Source: Streptomyces sp. MMG1121 (GTDB taxonomy: Bacteria; Actinomycetota; Actinomycetes; Streptomycetales; Streptomycetaceae). Taken from it: a stretch of DNA of 64,000 nucleotides. The stretch lies in contig NZ_LGDV01000262.1 in the NCBI RefSeq assembly GCF_001280015.1, forward strand, positions 112,668 to 176,667, in the 5' to 3' direction. Position numbers and translations under genes: made by a program. Below the pieces are notes generated by a model. That model made no database searches and had not been told where the DNA came from. It saw nothing but the letters and a program-made list of their open reading frames with translations. Below are positions 1-8,592 of this stretch, piece by piece. Numbering within the stretch: the stretch's first letter is position 1; each line of letters begins with the position of its first letter.

Positions 1-427
1 CCAGCGCGTAGCCGAGCGAACCGTCCGCCAGCCCCAAGGCCCTTTCCTGCGGCGGCAGTTCGCGCACACCAAGGGTGATCCCGTGCTCGGTGCCGGCCCG
101 GATGGCGCGGGCCAGCGCCGCCGGGGCGCAGTGCACGGGCACTCCCACGACACAGGTCCGGGCCCGCCCGGCCGTGTCGGCGACCTGCCGCAGCCGCTGG
201 GCCCGGTCCAGCACGTCCCGCGCGTACGGCAGCAGCAGCGAACCCAGCTCCGTGATCGTGATCTGCCGCCGGGAACGGTCGAACAACGGGCCGCCGAAGT
301 GCTCCTCCAGCGTCTTGATGCGGCGGCTCAGCAGCGGCTGCGCGATACCGAGCCGGTCGGCCGCCCGGGAGAAGCCCGCTTCGTCGGCCGTCGCGACGTA
401 CGCGTCGAGGTGCGCCAAGAGATCCAT
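1..427 (-). CDS. LysR-family transcriptional regulator (partial)
   Basis: Only the N-terminal 142 residues are inside the window; the gene continues past the left edge. The ATG at 427 opens a classic LysR winged helix-turn-helix in the first 60 residues (FSRAADRLGIAQPLLSRRIK then LEEHFGGPLFDR), followed by the linker helix and the start of the effector-binding domain near residue 90. LysR proteins are cytoplasmic one-component regulators that usually control a divergent neighbour. Here the divergent gene is the cupin protein at 658, 230 bp away, so that gene is the natural first candidate target. The effector cannot be told from this fragment. Confidence 0.9.
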   Translation of the reverse strand, partial: MDLLAHLDAYVATADEAGFSRAADRLGIAQPLLSRRIKTLEEHFGGPLFDRSRRQITITELGSLLLPYARDVLDRAQRLRQVADTAGRARTCVVGVPVHCAPAALARAIRAGTEHGITLGVRELPPQERALGLADGSLGYAL

Positions 428-657
428 CCCGCACTCATATCAATATTCTCGCTGCCGCCGGCTCCCGGATTGTGGCGGCCACCCACGGGAGGCAGAGTGG
501 TCCCGGGACGATCTGAGCGAGGCTGAAGGCGCACGGTGTGTGAGCCCGGACCCGGCGAACTCGGTCACCGCCGAACGCGTGGACCGGTTCGCTGGTCCAG
601 TGAGCGGTGGCCGACGCAAGATCGTCCATTTCCGGCAGAGTGACGGAGGTGTGGTGC

Positions 658-1104
658 ATGTCAGAGAAGAACCCGGTGCACGGGACCGCCGACGAGGGGC
701 ACGACATCTCGCTGCCGCCCGAAGTGCAGTTGCTGCAGGACGTCACTCCGCCCTTCTTTCCCGAAGGTGGTTCGGGAATGACCATCCTTGTCGACTGGCC
801 TCCCGGTCACCCCGGGCTCCCTCCGCACCGCCACTCGGGGCCGTCGTTCGGCTACGTGATGGAGGGTGCGGTCCGGTTCGAACTCGAGGGTGAGCCGGAG
901 CGTGTGGTCGAGGCCGGTGGGACGTTCTGGGAGCCGGGTGGTGACGTGATCCACTACCAGGACGGCAACGCCCTGTCGGACGCGCCGACCAAGTTCGTCG
1001 TGACCATGGTGTGCGCGCCGGGTCGGCCGATGCTCACGTTGGTCGACGAGGAGGAGCTGAAGGAGCGGGCCCACCTGCGGGCCCCGCGTCCCTCCACAGG
1101 CTGA
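658..1104 (+). CDS. Small cupin-domain protein
   Basis: A 148-residue single-domain cupin, presumably cytoplasmic. The start at 658 is chosen because GGAGG at 644-648 sits at the right distance; an in-frame upstream ATG at 607 has no such site. The core is visible at residues 50-105: PPHRHSGPSFGYVMEGAVRF (cupin motif 1 with paired histidines and a glutamate-region strand) and a second strand with EPGGDVIHYQDG. Such proteins bind a metal and act as small dioxygenases, isomerases or ligand sensors; the substrate cannot be predicted. It is divergent from the LysR gene. Confidence 0.8.
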   Translation: MSEKNPVHGTADEGHDISLPPEVQLLQDVTPPFFPEGGSGMTILVDWPPGHPGLPPHRHSGPSFGYVMEGAVRFELEGEPERVVEAGGTFWEPGGDVIHYQDGNALSDAPTKFVVTMVCAPGRPMLTLVDEEELKERAHLRAPRPSTG

Positions 1105-1397
1105 CCCGCGGTCATCGGCCGCCAGATGGCGGGGAGTTCGGTGTACGCGTCGGCCGCGCGCGGCACCAGGAAGCCGGTGGGAGCCGGGGTCGAAGGACCA
1201 AGGAGACTGCGGGCACGTACGCCCGTCCCTACTGCGGCATGATCGGCGTCTTCGCAGGTCGGAGAGGCGACTTCACATATCAATAAGGCATGACATGTTC
1301 AAAGTTCACTCTTGGACATGGGTGGTGGCCGGCTGTTTCGATGTCCCCGTCGAAGATCCAGGAAGCCGGTGACGGCCCGACCGGGAGGACTGTGCCC

Positions 1398-2339
1398 ATG
1401 ACCAGCCCCGACCACCACCCCCAGCACCCCAACCGCCTGGCCCGGCGCGGCCTGTTCAGGGCGGGCCTCGCCGTCACCACCGCCGCCATGGCGGCCGGCG
1501 CCCTCTCCGCACCCGCCGCGTCGGCGGCGCCGCGCGCCGAACAGCACGTGGCCGACGGCGAGTTGAGCGAACTGGAGCAGCGGCACGGCGCTCGGCTCGG
1601 TGTCTTCGCGCGCAACATCCGTACCGGGCGGACCGTCTCGTACCGGGCGGGGGAGCGGTTCGCGATGTGTTCGACCTTCAAGGCGTTCGCCGCCGCGGCG
1701 GTGCTGCGCGACCACGGCGACTGCGCCCCGCTGGACAAGGTGATCCCCTATCCGCCGCACGACATCCTGTCCAACTCCCCGCGTACCGCGGAGCACGTGG
1801 ACACCGGCATGACGGTCGGGGACCTGTGCGCGGCAGCGATCCAGTACAGCGACAACACCGCGGGCAACCTGCTGCTGCGCCAGCTCGGCGGGCCGGCCGG
1901 TCTCACCCGTTTCTTCCGCTCGCTCGGCGACGGGGTGAGCCGCCTCGACCGCTGGGAGACGGACCTGAGCAGCGCGATCCCGGCGGACCCGCGCGACACC
2001 ACGACCCCCGAGGCCCTCGGCCGCAGCTTCGAGCGGCTGGCCCTGGGCCGGGCGCTCGCCCGGGCCGACCGTGCGCGGTTCGTCGGCTGGCTGAAGGGCA
2101 ACACCACCAGCGCCGCGCGGTTCGGCGCGGGGCTGCCGCACGACTGGGTCCTCGCGGACAAGACCGGGACCGGTGACTACGGCACCGCCAACGACGTCGG
2201 CGTGGCCTGGACGACCCGCGGGACCCCGCTCCTGCTGACCGTGCTGTCGGCCAAGAAGGCCCAGGACGCGCCGGCGGACGAGGCGCTGGTGGCCGAGGCG
2301 GCACGCATCCTGGCCCGTGTCCTCGCGCCCGGCGAGTAG
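1398..2339 (+). CDS. Class A beta-lactamase, Tat-exported
   Basis: A 313-residue serine beta-lactamase hydrolysing beta-lactam rings outside the membrane. The start at 1398 follows GGGAGG at 1383-1388. Residues 14-43 form a Tat signal (RLARRGLF then a hydrophobic stretch ending ASA). Catalytic motifs are all present: S92-T-F-K95, S151-D152-N153, the omega-loop glutamate E187 in RWETDL, and K255-T-G. Length fits the family. One oddity is in the omega loop: the usual E-x-x-L-N reads E-x-x-L-S, so the asparagine equivalent to Asn170 is serine. It stands alone with no BlaI/BlaR-type regulator nearby. Chromosomal enzymes of this type are common in Streptomyces. Confidence 0.93.
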   Translation: MTSPDHHPQHPNRLARRGLFRAGLAVTTAAMAAGALSAPAASAAPRAEQHVADGELSELEQRHGARLGVFARNIRTGRTVSYRAGERFAMCSTFKAFAAAAVLRDHGDCAPLDKVIPYPPHDILSNSPRTAEHVDTGMTVGDLCAAAIQYSDNTAGNLLLRQLGGPAGLTRFFRSLGDGVSRLDRWETDLSSAIPADPRDTTTPEALGRSFERLALGRALARADRARFVGWLKGNTTSAARFGAGLPHDWVLADKTGTGDYGTANDVGVAWTTRGTPLLLTVLSAKKAQDAPADEALVAEAARILARVLAPGE

Positions 2340-2395
2340 CCGCCCGACGGAGCTCACCCATTCTGTCAGCTGAATTTAAATCATGTACGTGACCG

Positions 2396-2424
2396 TTGAC
2401 GCGTGCATGCCGTCTCCTTAACGT
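2396..2424 (+). promoter_or_regulatory. Promoter of the pectate-lyase-like gene
   Basis: TTGACG at 2396-2401 and TAACGT at 2419-2424 are separated by 17 bases, a near-consensus housekeeping-type promoter in an unusually AT-rich pocket. It points at the secreted lyase gene at 2517. Confidence 0.6.
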
Positions 2425-2437
2425 CGGAGGGGCGGGT

Positions 2438-2451
2438 GGAAAGCGCTTTCT
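2438..2451. promoter_or_regulatory. LacI-type operator
   Basis: GAAAGCGCTTTC at 2439-2450 is a perfect 12-bp palindrome with the central GCGC typical of LacI/GalR-family sites. It lies about 15 bp downstream of the -10 box and 66 bp before the lyase start, a position suited to repression by a sugar-responsive regulator. No LacI gene is in the window, so the regulator would act from elsewhere. Confidence 0.6.
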
Positions 2452-2516
2452 CTCCCGTGTCTCCACCATGCCATGACCGGCAGTGGAGTCCACCCCTTCC
2501 GTCAGGAGACAAGCCG

Positions 2517-3713
2517 ATGCAACTGAGGCCAGTCATCGCGTGCGCCGGTCTGCTCGCCGGTACGCTCGTCGCGTTCTCCGGCGCCATGGCGCAGGCGGTG
2601 ACCACCGCCACGCAGGCCGCGGCGGCCACCGTGCTGTACGTGTCGCCGAGCGGCACCGACAGCGCGGCCGGCACCCAGTCGGCGCCGACCACGCTCACCT
2701 CGGCCATCGGCCGAATCGCTGCCGGCGGCACGATCTACCTGCGCGGCGGGACGTACCACTACTTCTCCACGATCACCATCCCGGCCGGCAGCGACGGCAC
2801 GGCCGCTGCCCGCACCACCCTCTCCGCCTACCAGGGCGAGAAGCCCGTACTGGACTTCTCGGCGCAGAGCGGGAGTTCGTCCGACCGGGGCATCCAGCTG
2901 AACGCCGACTACTGGCACCTGTACGGGCTGACCGTCCAGCACGCCGGGGACAGCGGCATCTACGTCGGCGGCAGCGACAACGTCGTCGAGCGGGTGGTAA
3001 CCGCTTACAACCGGGACACGGGCCTGCAACTCGGACGGATCTCCTCCAGCACCCCGAGCAGCCAGTGGCCGTCCGGCAACCTGGTCGTCAGCTCGGAGTC
3101 GCACGACAACGAGGACTCCGGCGGCGAGAACGCGGACGGCTTCGCCGCCAAGCTCACCACCGGTACCGGGAACGTCTTCCGCTACGACGTCTCCCACAAC
3201 AACATCGACGACGGCTGGGACCTGTACACCAAGACCGACACGGGTGCCATCGGCCCGGTGACCATCGAGTACTCCCTGTCGTACGGCAACGGAACCCTCA
3301 CCGACGGCACCCAGAACGCCAACGGCGACCGCAACGGCTACAAGCTCGGCGGCGACGACATCGCGGTCGGCCACGTCGTGCAGCACGACATCGCCTACAA
3401 GAACGGCCACCACGGGTTCACCTACAACAGCAACCCCGGCACCATGACCGTCTCCAGCAACGTGAGCATCGACAACGCCGAGCGCAACTTCTCGTTCGAC
3501 AAGGGCACTTCGGTGTTCCGGAGCAACACCTCGTGCCGGTTCGCCGTGAGCGGCTCGAACGACAAGACGGCCGGCGACGCCGACAGTTCCAACCAGTTCT
3601 GGACCGGGACGAACGGCTCCCGCTGCTCCGCGTACTCCGGCACCCTCGGCTGGTCCTTCGCCTCGGACGGGCACCTCGTGGTGACCTTCGGCGGCGACGT
3701 CGTGACGCCGTAG
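2517..3713 (+). CDS. Secreted right-handed beta-helix protein, pectate-lyase-like
   Basis: A 398-residue exported polysaccharide lyase-like protein. AGGAG at 2503-2507 supports the ATG at 2517; residues 1-27 are a Sec signal peptide ending near AQA. The mature part opens with LYVSPSGTDSAAGTQSAPTT, the usual start of the pectate lyase / parallel beta-helix families. Residues 115-330 carry repeated beta-helix rungs with the motif NADGFAAK and NNIDDGWDLYTKTD, characteristic of PL9-like lyases where aspartates bind calcium. Likely substrate is pectin or a related uronan in plant debris. Expression is probably sugar-regulated through the LacI-type operator upstream. The exact PL family is inferred from motifs only. 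Confidence 0.85.
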   Translation: MQLRPVIACAGLLAGTLVAFSGAMAQAVTTATQAAAATVLYVSPSGTDSAAGTQSAPTTLTSAIGRIAAGGTIYLRGGTYHYFSTITIPAGSDGTAAARTTLSAYQGEKPVLDFSAQSGSSSDRGIQLNADYWHLYGLTVQHAGDSGIYVGGSDNVVERVVTAYNRDTGLQLGRISSSTPSSQWPSGNLVVSSESHDNEDSGGENADGFAAKLTTGTGNVFRYDVSHNNIDDGWDLYTKTDTGAIGPVTIEYSLSYGNGTLTDGTQNANGDRNGYKLGGDDIAVGHVVQHDIAYKNGHHGFTYNSNPGTMTVSSNVSIDNAERNFSFDKGTSVFRSNTSCRFAVSGSNDKTAGDADSSNQFWTGTNGSRCSAYSGTLGWSFASDGHLVVTFGGDVVTP

Positions 3714-3751
3714 CCGCCGAGGGACCCGGCGGACCGGCAGACCGCGGTTCG

Positions 3752-3786
3752 CGGGCGGGCCGCCAGGATTCCCGGCGTCCCGCCCG
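3752..3786. terminator. Candidate bidirectional hairpin between convergent genes
   Basis: CGGGCGGG at 3752-3759 pairs with CCCGCCCG at 3779-3786, with further GCC/GGC pairing inside. It lies between the converging lyase and VOC genes. There is no U-tract, as is usual for Streptomyces. Confidence 0.4.
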
Positions 3787-3793
3787 TCGCCGG

Positions 3794-4201
3794 TTACGCC
3801 GGCCAGCCGCCGTACGGGACGGTGAGCAGTTCCATGGCGTGACCCGCCGGGTCCATGAAGTACACGCCGCGCCCGCCGTCGTTGTGGTTGATCTCGCCGG
3901 GCTGCCGGCGGTGCGGGTCGGCGTAGTGCTCGATGCCGCGCTCCTTGATGCGCGTGTACGCCGCGTCGAACTCCTCCTCGGAGACCAGGAAGGCGTAGTG
4001 CTGCATGGTGATCTTGTCCGCGGGGGCGGTGGCGAAGTCGAGGGTGACGCCGTTGCTCAGGGCGACCGCGACGAACGGGCCCCACTCCCCGGTGATCTCG
4101 AGTCCGAGCAGTTCCGCGAAGAACTCGGCGGACTCCCGCTTGTCCAGGGCGTGGACGATGGTGTGGTTCAACTCAACCGACAAGGAATGCCTCCAGGGCA
4201 T
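3794..4201 (-). CDS. VOC-superfamily (glyoxalase/dioxygenase-fold) protein
   Basis: A 135-residue single VOC-fold protein. The ATG at 4201 has GGAGGT about ten bases upstream. Visible features are the first beta-alpha-beta unit (ELNHTIVHALDKRESAEFF AELLG), the central HYAFLVSEEEF and the C-terminal GRGVYFMDPAGHAMELLTVPYG. These place metal-ligand-type His and Glu residues (H near 9, H near 77, E near 124) as in glyoxalase I and extradiol dioxygenases. The substrate is unknown. It converges on the lyase gene. Confidence 0.85.
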   Translation of the reverse strand: MPWRHSLSVELNHTIVHALDKRESAEFFAELLGLEITGEWGPFVAVALSNGVTLDFATAPADKITMQHYAFLVSEEEFDAAYTRIKERGIEHYADPHRRQPGEINHNDGGRGVYFMDPAGHAMELLTVPYGGWPA

Positions 4202-4303
4202 GTCCCGGCACCTCCATGCCTCACCCGGGCGGTGACCGACACGCGATGCCACCTCCGATCCTAACCACGGACGCGAAGGTGCGTCGATGCCGAGCCGGGC
4301 CGA

Positions 4304-5032
4304 TCAGGCCGGCGGGTCGCCCGCCGCCACCGGGTGCGCCTCGAGGTCCGCGGCGCCGAGCAGGTCGGTGATCAGCTCGGCGGACCCTGCGACATAGGTG
4401 CTGGTCAGGTCCACGTCCCCGCCCAGGATCCAGGCACGGTCCGCGGGCCACCACAGGTCGGGCAACTCGGCGAACTCGTCCAGGGACGCGGGTGTGACGG
4501 CGTCGGCCAGGGCGCCGGAGAGCAGCACCTCGTCCCGCCCGGGGGTCTCGAAGGTGGGCACGTGCGCGAAGTCCCACCGGCCGTATCCGTGCCACAGCCC
4601 GAACCAGCACCGCTGCGGGGTCGTGGTGTGCCGGGCCAGCACGGGCAGGAGGGCCCGGGCGACGTCGGGCGGGGTCGGGCCCTCGGCGGGATGCTCGTCC
4701 CAGACACCGGGCAGGCCGTACTCGGGGGCGCTGTGGTAGTCGCGGTCCATGCCGACGACCTCGTGCCAGCGCGTGCCCGGCGTGACGCGGGTCCCGCGCG
4801 CGGCGGCCACCGCCGACCAGCGCACCGGCCGCTCGTCGAGGGAGGCGGGATGCAGGATCCGGGCGTACGCCGCGAACCCCGCGGCGGCGACGCCTGCCAC
4901 CGTCCCGAAGGTGCCGTGGCCCGGTGCGCGCGGCGTCAGCCAGTCGGCGGGGGAGAGCGTGTCGGTACGGACGCGCAGGCGCCCGTACCACTGCGGTGCG
5001 GGGGCCCGGCGCACCACGCGGAAGTCGTCCAT
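4304..5032 (-). CDS. Conserved hypothetical protein
   Basis: A 242-residue soluble protein with no family I can name. The start is MDDFRVVRRA at 5032; the reading frame is open further upstream but that part is low-complexity Arg/Pro/Gly and lacks a ribosome site. It is rich in Trp and aromatic residues (CWFGLWHGYGRWDF, ELPDLWWPADRAWILGGDVD), has no signal peptide or membrane segment, and has good codon bias throughout. I infer a cytoplasmic protein of unknown role. It is not obviously co-transcribed with its neighbours. Confidence 0.75.
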   Translation of the reverse strand: MDDFRVVRRAPAPQWYGRLRVRTDTLSPADWLTPRAPGHGTFGTVAGVAAAGFAAYARILHPASLDERPVRWSAVAAARGTRVTPGTRWHEVVGMDRDYHSAPEYGLPGVWDEHPAEGPTPPDVARALLPVLARHTTTPQRCWFGLWHGYGRWDFAHVPTFETPGRDEVLLSGALADAVTPASLDEFAELPDLWWPADRAWILGGDVDLTSTYVAGSAELITDLLGAADLEAHPVAAGDPPA

Positions 5033-5293
5033 CCGCCCAGTGTGCCGTGCGGGTCGGGCCGGGGCGGCACCGGATCGCGCCCGCCGGACGGACGGGCCGT
5101 GGCGGAGAGGGCAGGATTGGCGCCTGCGTGGACTCCCTGAAGTCGGACCGTGAGCCGTGCTCGCCGGCCCCCCATCTGCCCCCTGGGGCACCTCTCCCCG
5201 TCACCGGTTCCGGTGTCCCGTTCCGTGCCGCCGGCGGGACCAGCCGTGGCAGGGGCCGCTGAGCGCGCGCCGGCGCGTCGCCGGCGGCTCCGG

Positions 5294-6865
5294 TCACGCG
5301 CCCCGGTGCACCACGTGCCCGCCGGTCACGGTCAACGCGACCGGGGCGGCGGCCAGTTCGTCGGCCGACGCGTGCACGGGGTCCACGGTCAGCGCGGTCA
5401 GGTCGGCGCGGCAGCCGGGCGCGATCCGGCCGGCGACACCGGACTCCCCGGCCGCTGCCGCCGCATGACTGGTGCAGCCCTCCAGCGCCTGCAACGGCGT
5501 CAGACCCGGCCGGCGCGCCGCGGCGCCCTTCGGCCGGCGGGCCGTCGTCAGCACGGCCCGGACGTCGTAGGGCGCGATGGGCCAGTCCGAGCCGAGTGCG
5601 ACCGTCGCGCCCGCCTCCCGTAGGTCCCGCAGCCGCCAGGCGCGGGCGGCCCGGTCACCGCCCAGCCGACGGGACCACTCGTCGGTGCCGTCGTCGCGCG
5701 TGTACCCGGTGTGCGGCGGCTGGAGGGAGGCCGCCACCCCCAACTCGGCGAAACGGGGCAGGAGTTCGTCGGGCGCGGTCTCGATGTGCTCGATCCGGTG
5801 CGCCCCGCGCCCGCTCGGCCCGAGGGAGGCGACGGTGTCCAGGACGTGCCGTACGGCCGCGTCCCCGATGGCGTGCGTGGCGGTGCGGACACCGGCCGTG
5901 TGCAGGGCGCGGACGGCCTCGGCGTAGGCGCGCGGTTCCGGCCAGAACGCCGCGGTGCCCTGACCGTGGCAGTCGGGGTGCTCCAGCCACGCCGTGCCGC
6001 CCTCGACGGTGCCGTCCATGAAGAACTTGACCCCGCCCACCAGCCAGTGCCGCCCGCCCCTGACCTGGAGCCGCACCAGCTCCCGCAGCGCGTCGTCGTC
6101 GGCGCCCGGCATGCACCAGGGCGCGAACCGCAGCCGCAGCGGCAGGACCGTCTCCCGCGCCACCGCCTCCACCAGGTCGAGGTCGCCGCCGTCCATCACA
6201 TGGGCGCCGGTGAGCCCCGTCGCGGCCATGGCGGACAGCAACTCCAGCAGCCGGGCCCGCCTTTGGTCGTACGACGGCCGGGGCGCGATGCCCGCCACCA
6301 GGTCCATCGCGGCATGCTCGACCAGGTGGCCGGTGGGCCTGCCCGCCGTGTCGCACACCACCTCCGCGTGCTGGGCGAAGGCGCGTGGTCCGCTCACCCC
6401 GGCGGCCGCCAGCGCGGCGGCGCTGGCGAGGGCGGAGTGGCCGTCGTAGAGACGGAGGAAGGCGGGAGCGCCGTCGAGCACGTCCGCGATCAGGTCGTGC
6501 CGGATGGACCGGCCCCCGAACGCGTTGTGGTCCAGGCCGTGGCCGAGGACCCAGCCCTCGGTCCGCTCGGCCCGGGCGAGCGTCGCGCGCAGCCCGGCCA
6601 GGTCCGTCACGCCCGACAGGTCCGTGCCCGTGGCCATGTCCAGCCCCCACACCGGATGGCTGTGCGCGTCGACCAGGCCGGGCACGAGGTGCGCGCCGTG
6701 CAGGTCGACGACCTCGGTGCCGGGCCCGCGCCAGTCGCGTACGTCGGCCTCCCCGCCGACCACGGTGATCACCCCGTCGTGCACGGCGACGGACGAGGCG
6801 GTGGGGCAGGCGGGGTCGAGGGTGCGGACCTGGGCGCCGGTGAGGACGAGGTCGGCTGCGGGCAT
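5294..6865 (-). CDS. Amidohydrolase family 3 (YtcJ-like) metal hydrolase
   Basis: A 523-residue TIM-barrel amidohydrolase. The ATG at 6865 is preceded by AGGAG (complement of 6873-6877). Metal-site motifs appear in order: VDAHSHPVWG (HxH) near residue 65, GVKFFMDGTVEGGT near 280, THAIGDAAV near 330, HRIEHIE near 360 and GSDWPIAP near 430. Members hydrolyse amide or imine bonds of exocyclic or N-acyl substrates. It follows the APC permease gene by 35 bp on the same strand, so transporter and hydrolase form an uptake-and-degradation pair, probably controlled by the divergent TetR regulator. Confidence 0.9.
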   Translation of the reverse strand: MPAADLVLTGAQVRTLDPACPTASSVAVHDGVITVVGGEADVRDWRGPGTEVVDLHGAHLVPGLVDAHSHPVWGLDMATGTDLSGVTDLAGLRATLARAERTEGWVLGHGLDHNAFGGRSIRHDLIADVLDGAPAFLRLYDGHSALASAAALAAAGVSGPRAFAQHAEVVCDTAGRPTGHLVEHAAMDLVAGIAPRPSYDQRRARLLELLSAMAATGLTGAHVMDGGDLDLVEAVARETVLPLRLRFAPWCMPGADDDALRELVRLQVRGGRHWLVGGVKFFMDGTVEGGTAWLEHPDCHGQGTAAFWPEPRAYAEAVRALHTAGVRTATHAIGDAAVRHVLDTVASLGPSGRGAHRIEHIETAPDELLPRFAELGVAASLQPPHTGYTRDDGTDEWSRRLGGDRAARAWRLRDLREAGATVALGSDWPIAPYDVRAVLTTARRPKGAAARRPGLTPLQALEGCTSHAAAAAGESGVAGRIAPGCRADLTALTVDPVHASADELAAAPVALTVTGGHVVHRGA

Positions 6866-6900
6866 GGTGACAACTCCTGTACGGGCAATGGGGGTGGGGA

Positions 6901-8361
6901 TCAGTCGGCCGGTTCGGTGGCGAACCGGGCGTAGACGTGCGGGCGGGACCGGCGCAGCCACCACGCCAGCGCCAGGCCCAGGACGAAGACGCCGGGCGCC
7001 ACGACGACGAGCAGGGTGTTCACGGCCGGGGACGCACCGGTGAACAGATCGATGTGGGTCACCACCAGTGCGATCGCGGCCGTCAGCAGCACGGCGGCGA
7101 GCACCGGGGCCAGCACCGTGCGCACCCTGCCCTCGGTGTGGCGCACCCGCCGGAAGTAGCAGGGCACCGCGATCGCGGCGAGCAGCTGGAGCAGCAACAG
7201 CCCGATCATTCCCGGGGTGTTCACCCACAGCAGCAACTGCTGGTACGGGTCGGCGTGTGCCGCCCAGAACGCGAGCACGACCACGGCGCCGAGGACGGTC
7301 TGGGCGAGGCCGGCGAGGTAGGGCGAACGGTGCCGGGGATGGATCCGGCCGAGCCCGCGCGGCAGGACGCCCTCCTCGGCCAGGGCGAGGGCGTACCGGT
7401 TGATGGCGTTGTGGAAGGCGAGGAGGGAGGCGATGACGCTGGTGACGATGAAGACGTGCATCAGGTCGGCGGCCCAGCCGCCCACATAGGCGGTGATCGC
7501 GGTGAAGAACAGCCCGGCCGGGTCCTTTCCGGCCGCGCGGACCACCTGGCCGGCGCCGAAGGCCTGGACGGCGATCCAGACGACGAACGCGTAGAAGAGG
7601 CCGAGGAATCCGACGGCCAGGTAGGTGGCGCGCGGGACCGTGCGCTCGGGGTCGCGGGCCTCGCGGCGGTAGATCACGGTCGACTCGAACCCGGTGAACG
7701 CGGCGAAGGCGAAGGCGAGGACGGCCGCCATCCCGGGCACCAGGACATGCGCCGGAGCGAGCGACGCCAGGGACAGCCCGTGTGCGCCGCCCTTGATCAG
7801 CACCCCGCCGGCGAGCAGCACGAGTATCCCGGTCTCGGCGACGAGCAGCACGCCGAGCACCTTGGCGCCGAAGTCGATCGAGCGGTAGCCGCCGTAGCCG
7901 ATCAGGAGCAGCCCGGCCAGGGAGATCGGCAGCCAGGGCACGTCGGTTCCGCCGAGGGTGTGCAGGGTGTCGCGGGCGGTGGTGGCGAGCAGCCCGTAGA
8001 CGCCGATCTCCATGCCGTTGTAGCCGATGAGGGCCAGCATGGCGGCGCCGATGCCGACCGGCCGGCCAAGGCCCCGGGTGATGTAGGCGTAGAAGGCGCC
8101 GCCGCTGGTCACATGGCGGCTCATGGTGGTGAAGCCGACGGCGAAGACGGCGAGGGTCACACCGGCGAGCAGATAGCCGACGGGCGCGCCGACGCCGCCC
8201 AGCAGGATCGCGAGCGGAGCGACCCCGGCCATGACGGTCAGGGGGGCCGCGGCGGAGACGACGAAGAAGGCGATGTCGGCGGTGCCGAGGGAACCGGACC
8301 GGAGACCGGCCGCGCCGGACGGCGCGCCCTCCTTGGGGAGTTCGGAGGTGGACACGGACAT
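6901..8361 (-). CDS. APC-superfamily amino acid/amine permease
   Basis: A 486-residue inner-membrane transporter with about 12 hydrophobic segments. The start MSVSTSELPK at 8361 is used because the frame upstream is low-complexity. The first segment, LGTADIAFFVVSAAAPLTVM, is typical of the APC family that imports amino acids or amines with protons. It is the first gene of a two-gene unit with the amidohydrolase, and the intergenic region ahead of it holds a 21-bp palindrome shared with a divergent TetR gene. The substrate is probably an amino acid derivative that the hydrolase processes. Confidence 0.92.
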   Translation of the reverse strand: MSVSTSELPKEGAPSGAAGLRSGSLGTADIAFFVVSAAAPLTVMAGVAPLAILLGGVGAPVGYLLAGVTLAVFAVGFTTMSRHVTSGGAFYAYITRGLGRPVGIGAAMLALIGYNGMEIGVYGLLATTARDTLHTLGGTDVPWLPISLAGLLLIGYGGYRSIDFGAKVLGVLLVAETGILVLLAGGVLIKGGAHGLSLASLAPAHVLVPGMAAVLAFAFAAFTGFESTVIYRREARDPERTVPRATYLAVGFLGLFYAFVVWIAVQAFGAGQVVRAAGKDPAGLFFTAITAYVGGWAADLMHVFIVTSVIASLLAFHNAINRYALALAEEGVLPRGLGRIHPRHRSPYLAGLAQTVLGAVVVLAFWAAHADPYQQLLLWVNTPGMIGLLLLQLLAAIAVPCYFRRVRHTEGRVRTVLAPVLAAVLLTAAIALVVTHIDLFTGASPAVNTLLVVVAPGVFVLGLALAWWLRRSRPHVYARFATEPAD

Positions 8362-8505
8362 ACGGGGAGCCCTTCTGGCGGCGGAGGGGAGGGGGTCCCG
8401 GTGGTGGGGCAGCCGGGTTCGCGGGCTTCGGCGGGCCGGGCCCGGGGCGGGCGGGCATGGCGGCGTCTCCGGGCGCACGGAAGGGATGGCGGCGCCCCGA
8501 GCCGT

Positions 8506-8526
8506 AAACCTAAAGGCTTTCGGTTT
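8506..8526. promoter_or_regulatory. TetR-type operator, 21-bp imperfect palindrome
   Basis: The left half AAACCTAAAG at 8506-8515, the central G and the right half CTTTCGGTTT at 8517-8526 match in 9 of 10 paired positions. It is centred between the divergent APC permease (start 8361) and TetR gene (start 8593), in a rare AT-rich stretch, so it is the expected site for that TetR protein. Confidence 0.7.
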
Positions 8527-8592
8527 CCGCAATGTAACCTGCCGTTGGGCATCGGGGAAGACCTCGGGAACACCTCAGGGGGAACGCTGATC

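Noticed and set aside
5294..8458. A single 1054-codon minus-strand frame covering amidohydrolase and permease regions
   Set aside because: Only the part from 6865 down is protein-like; the rest is an Arg/Pro-rich shadow of the permease gene, which has its own start and stop in another frame.
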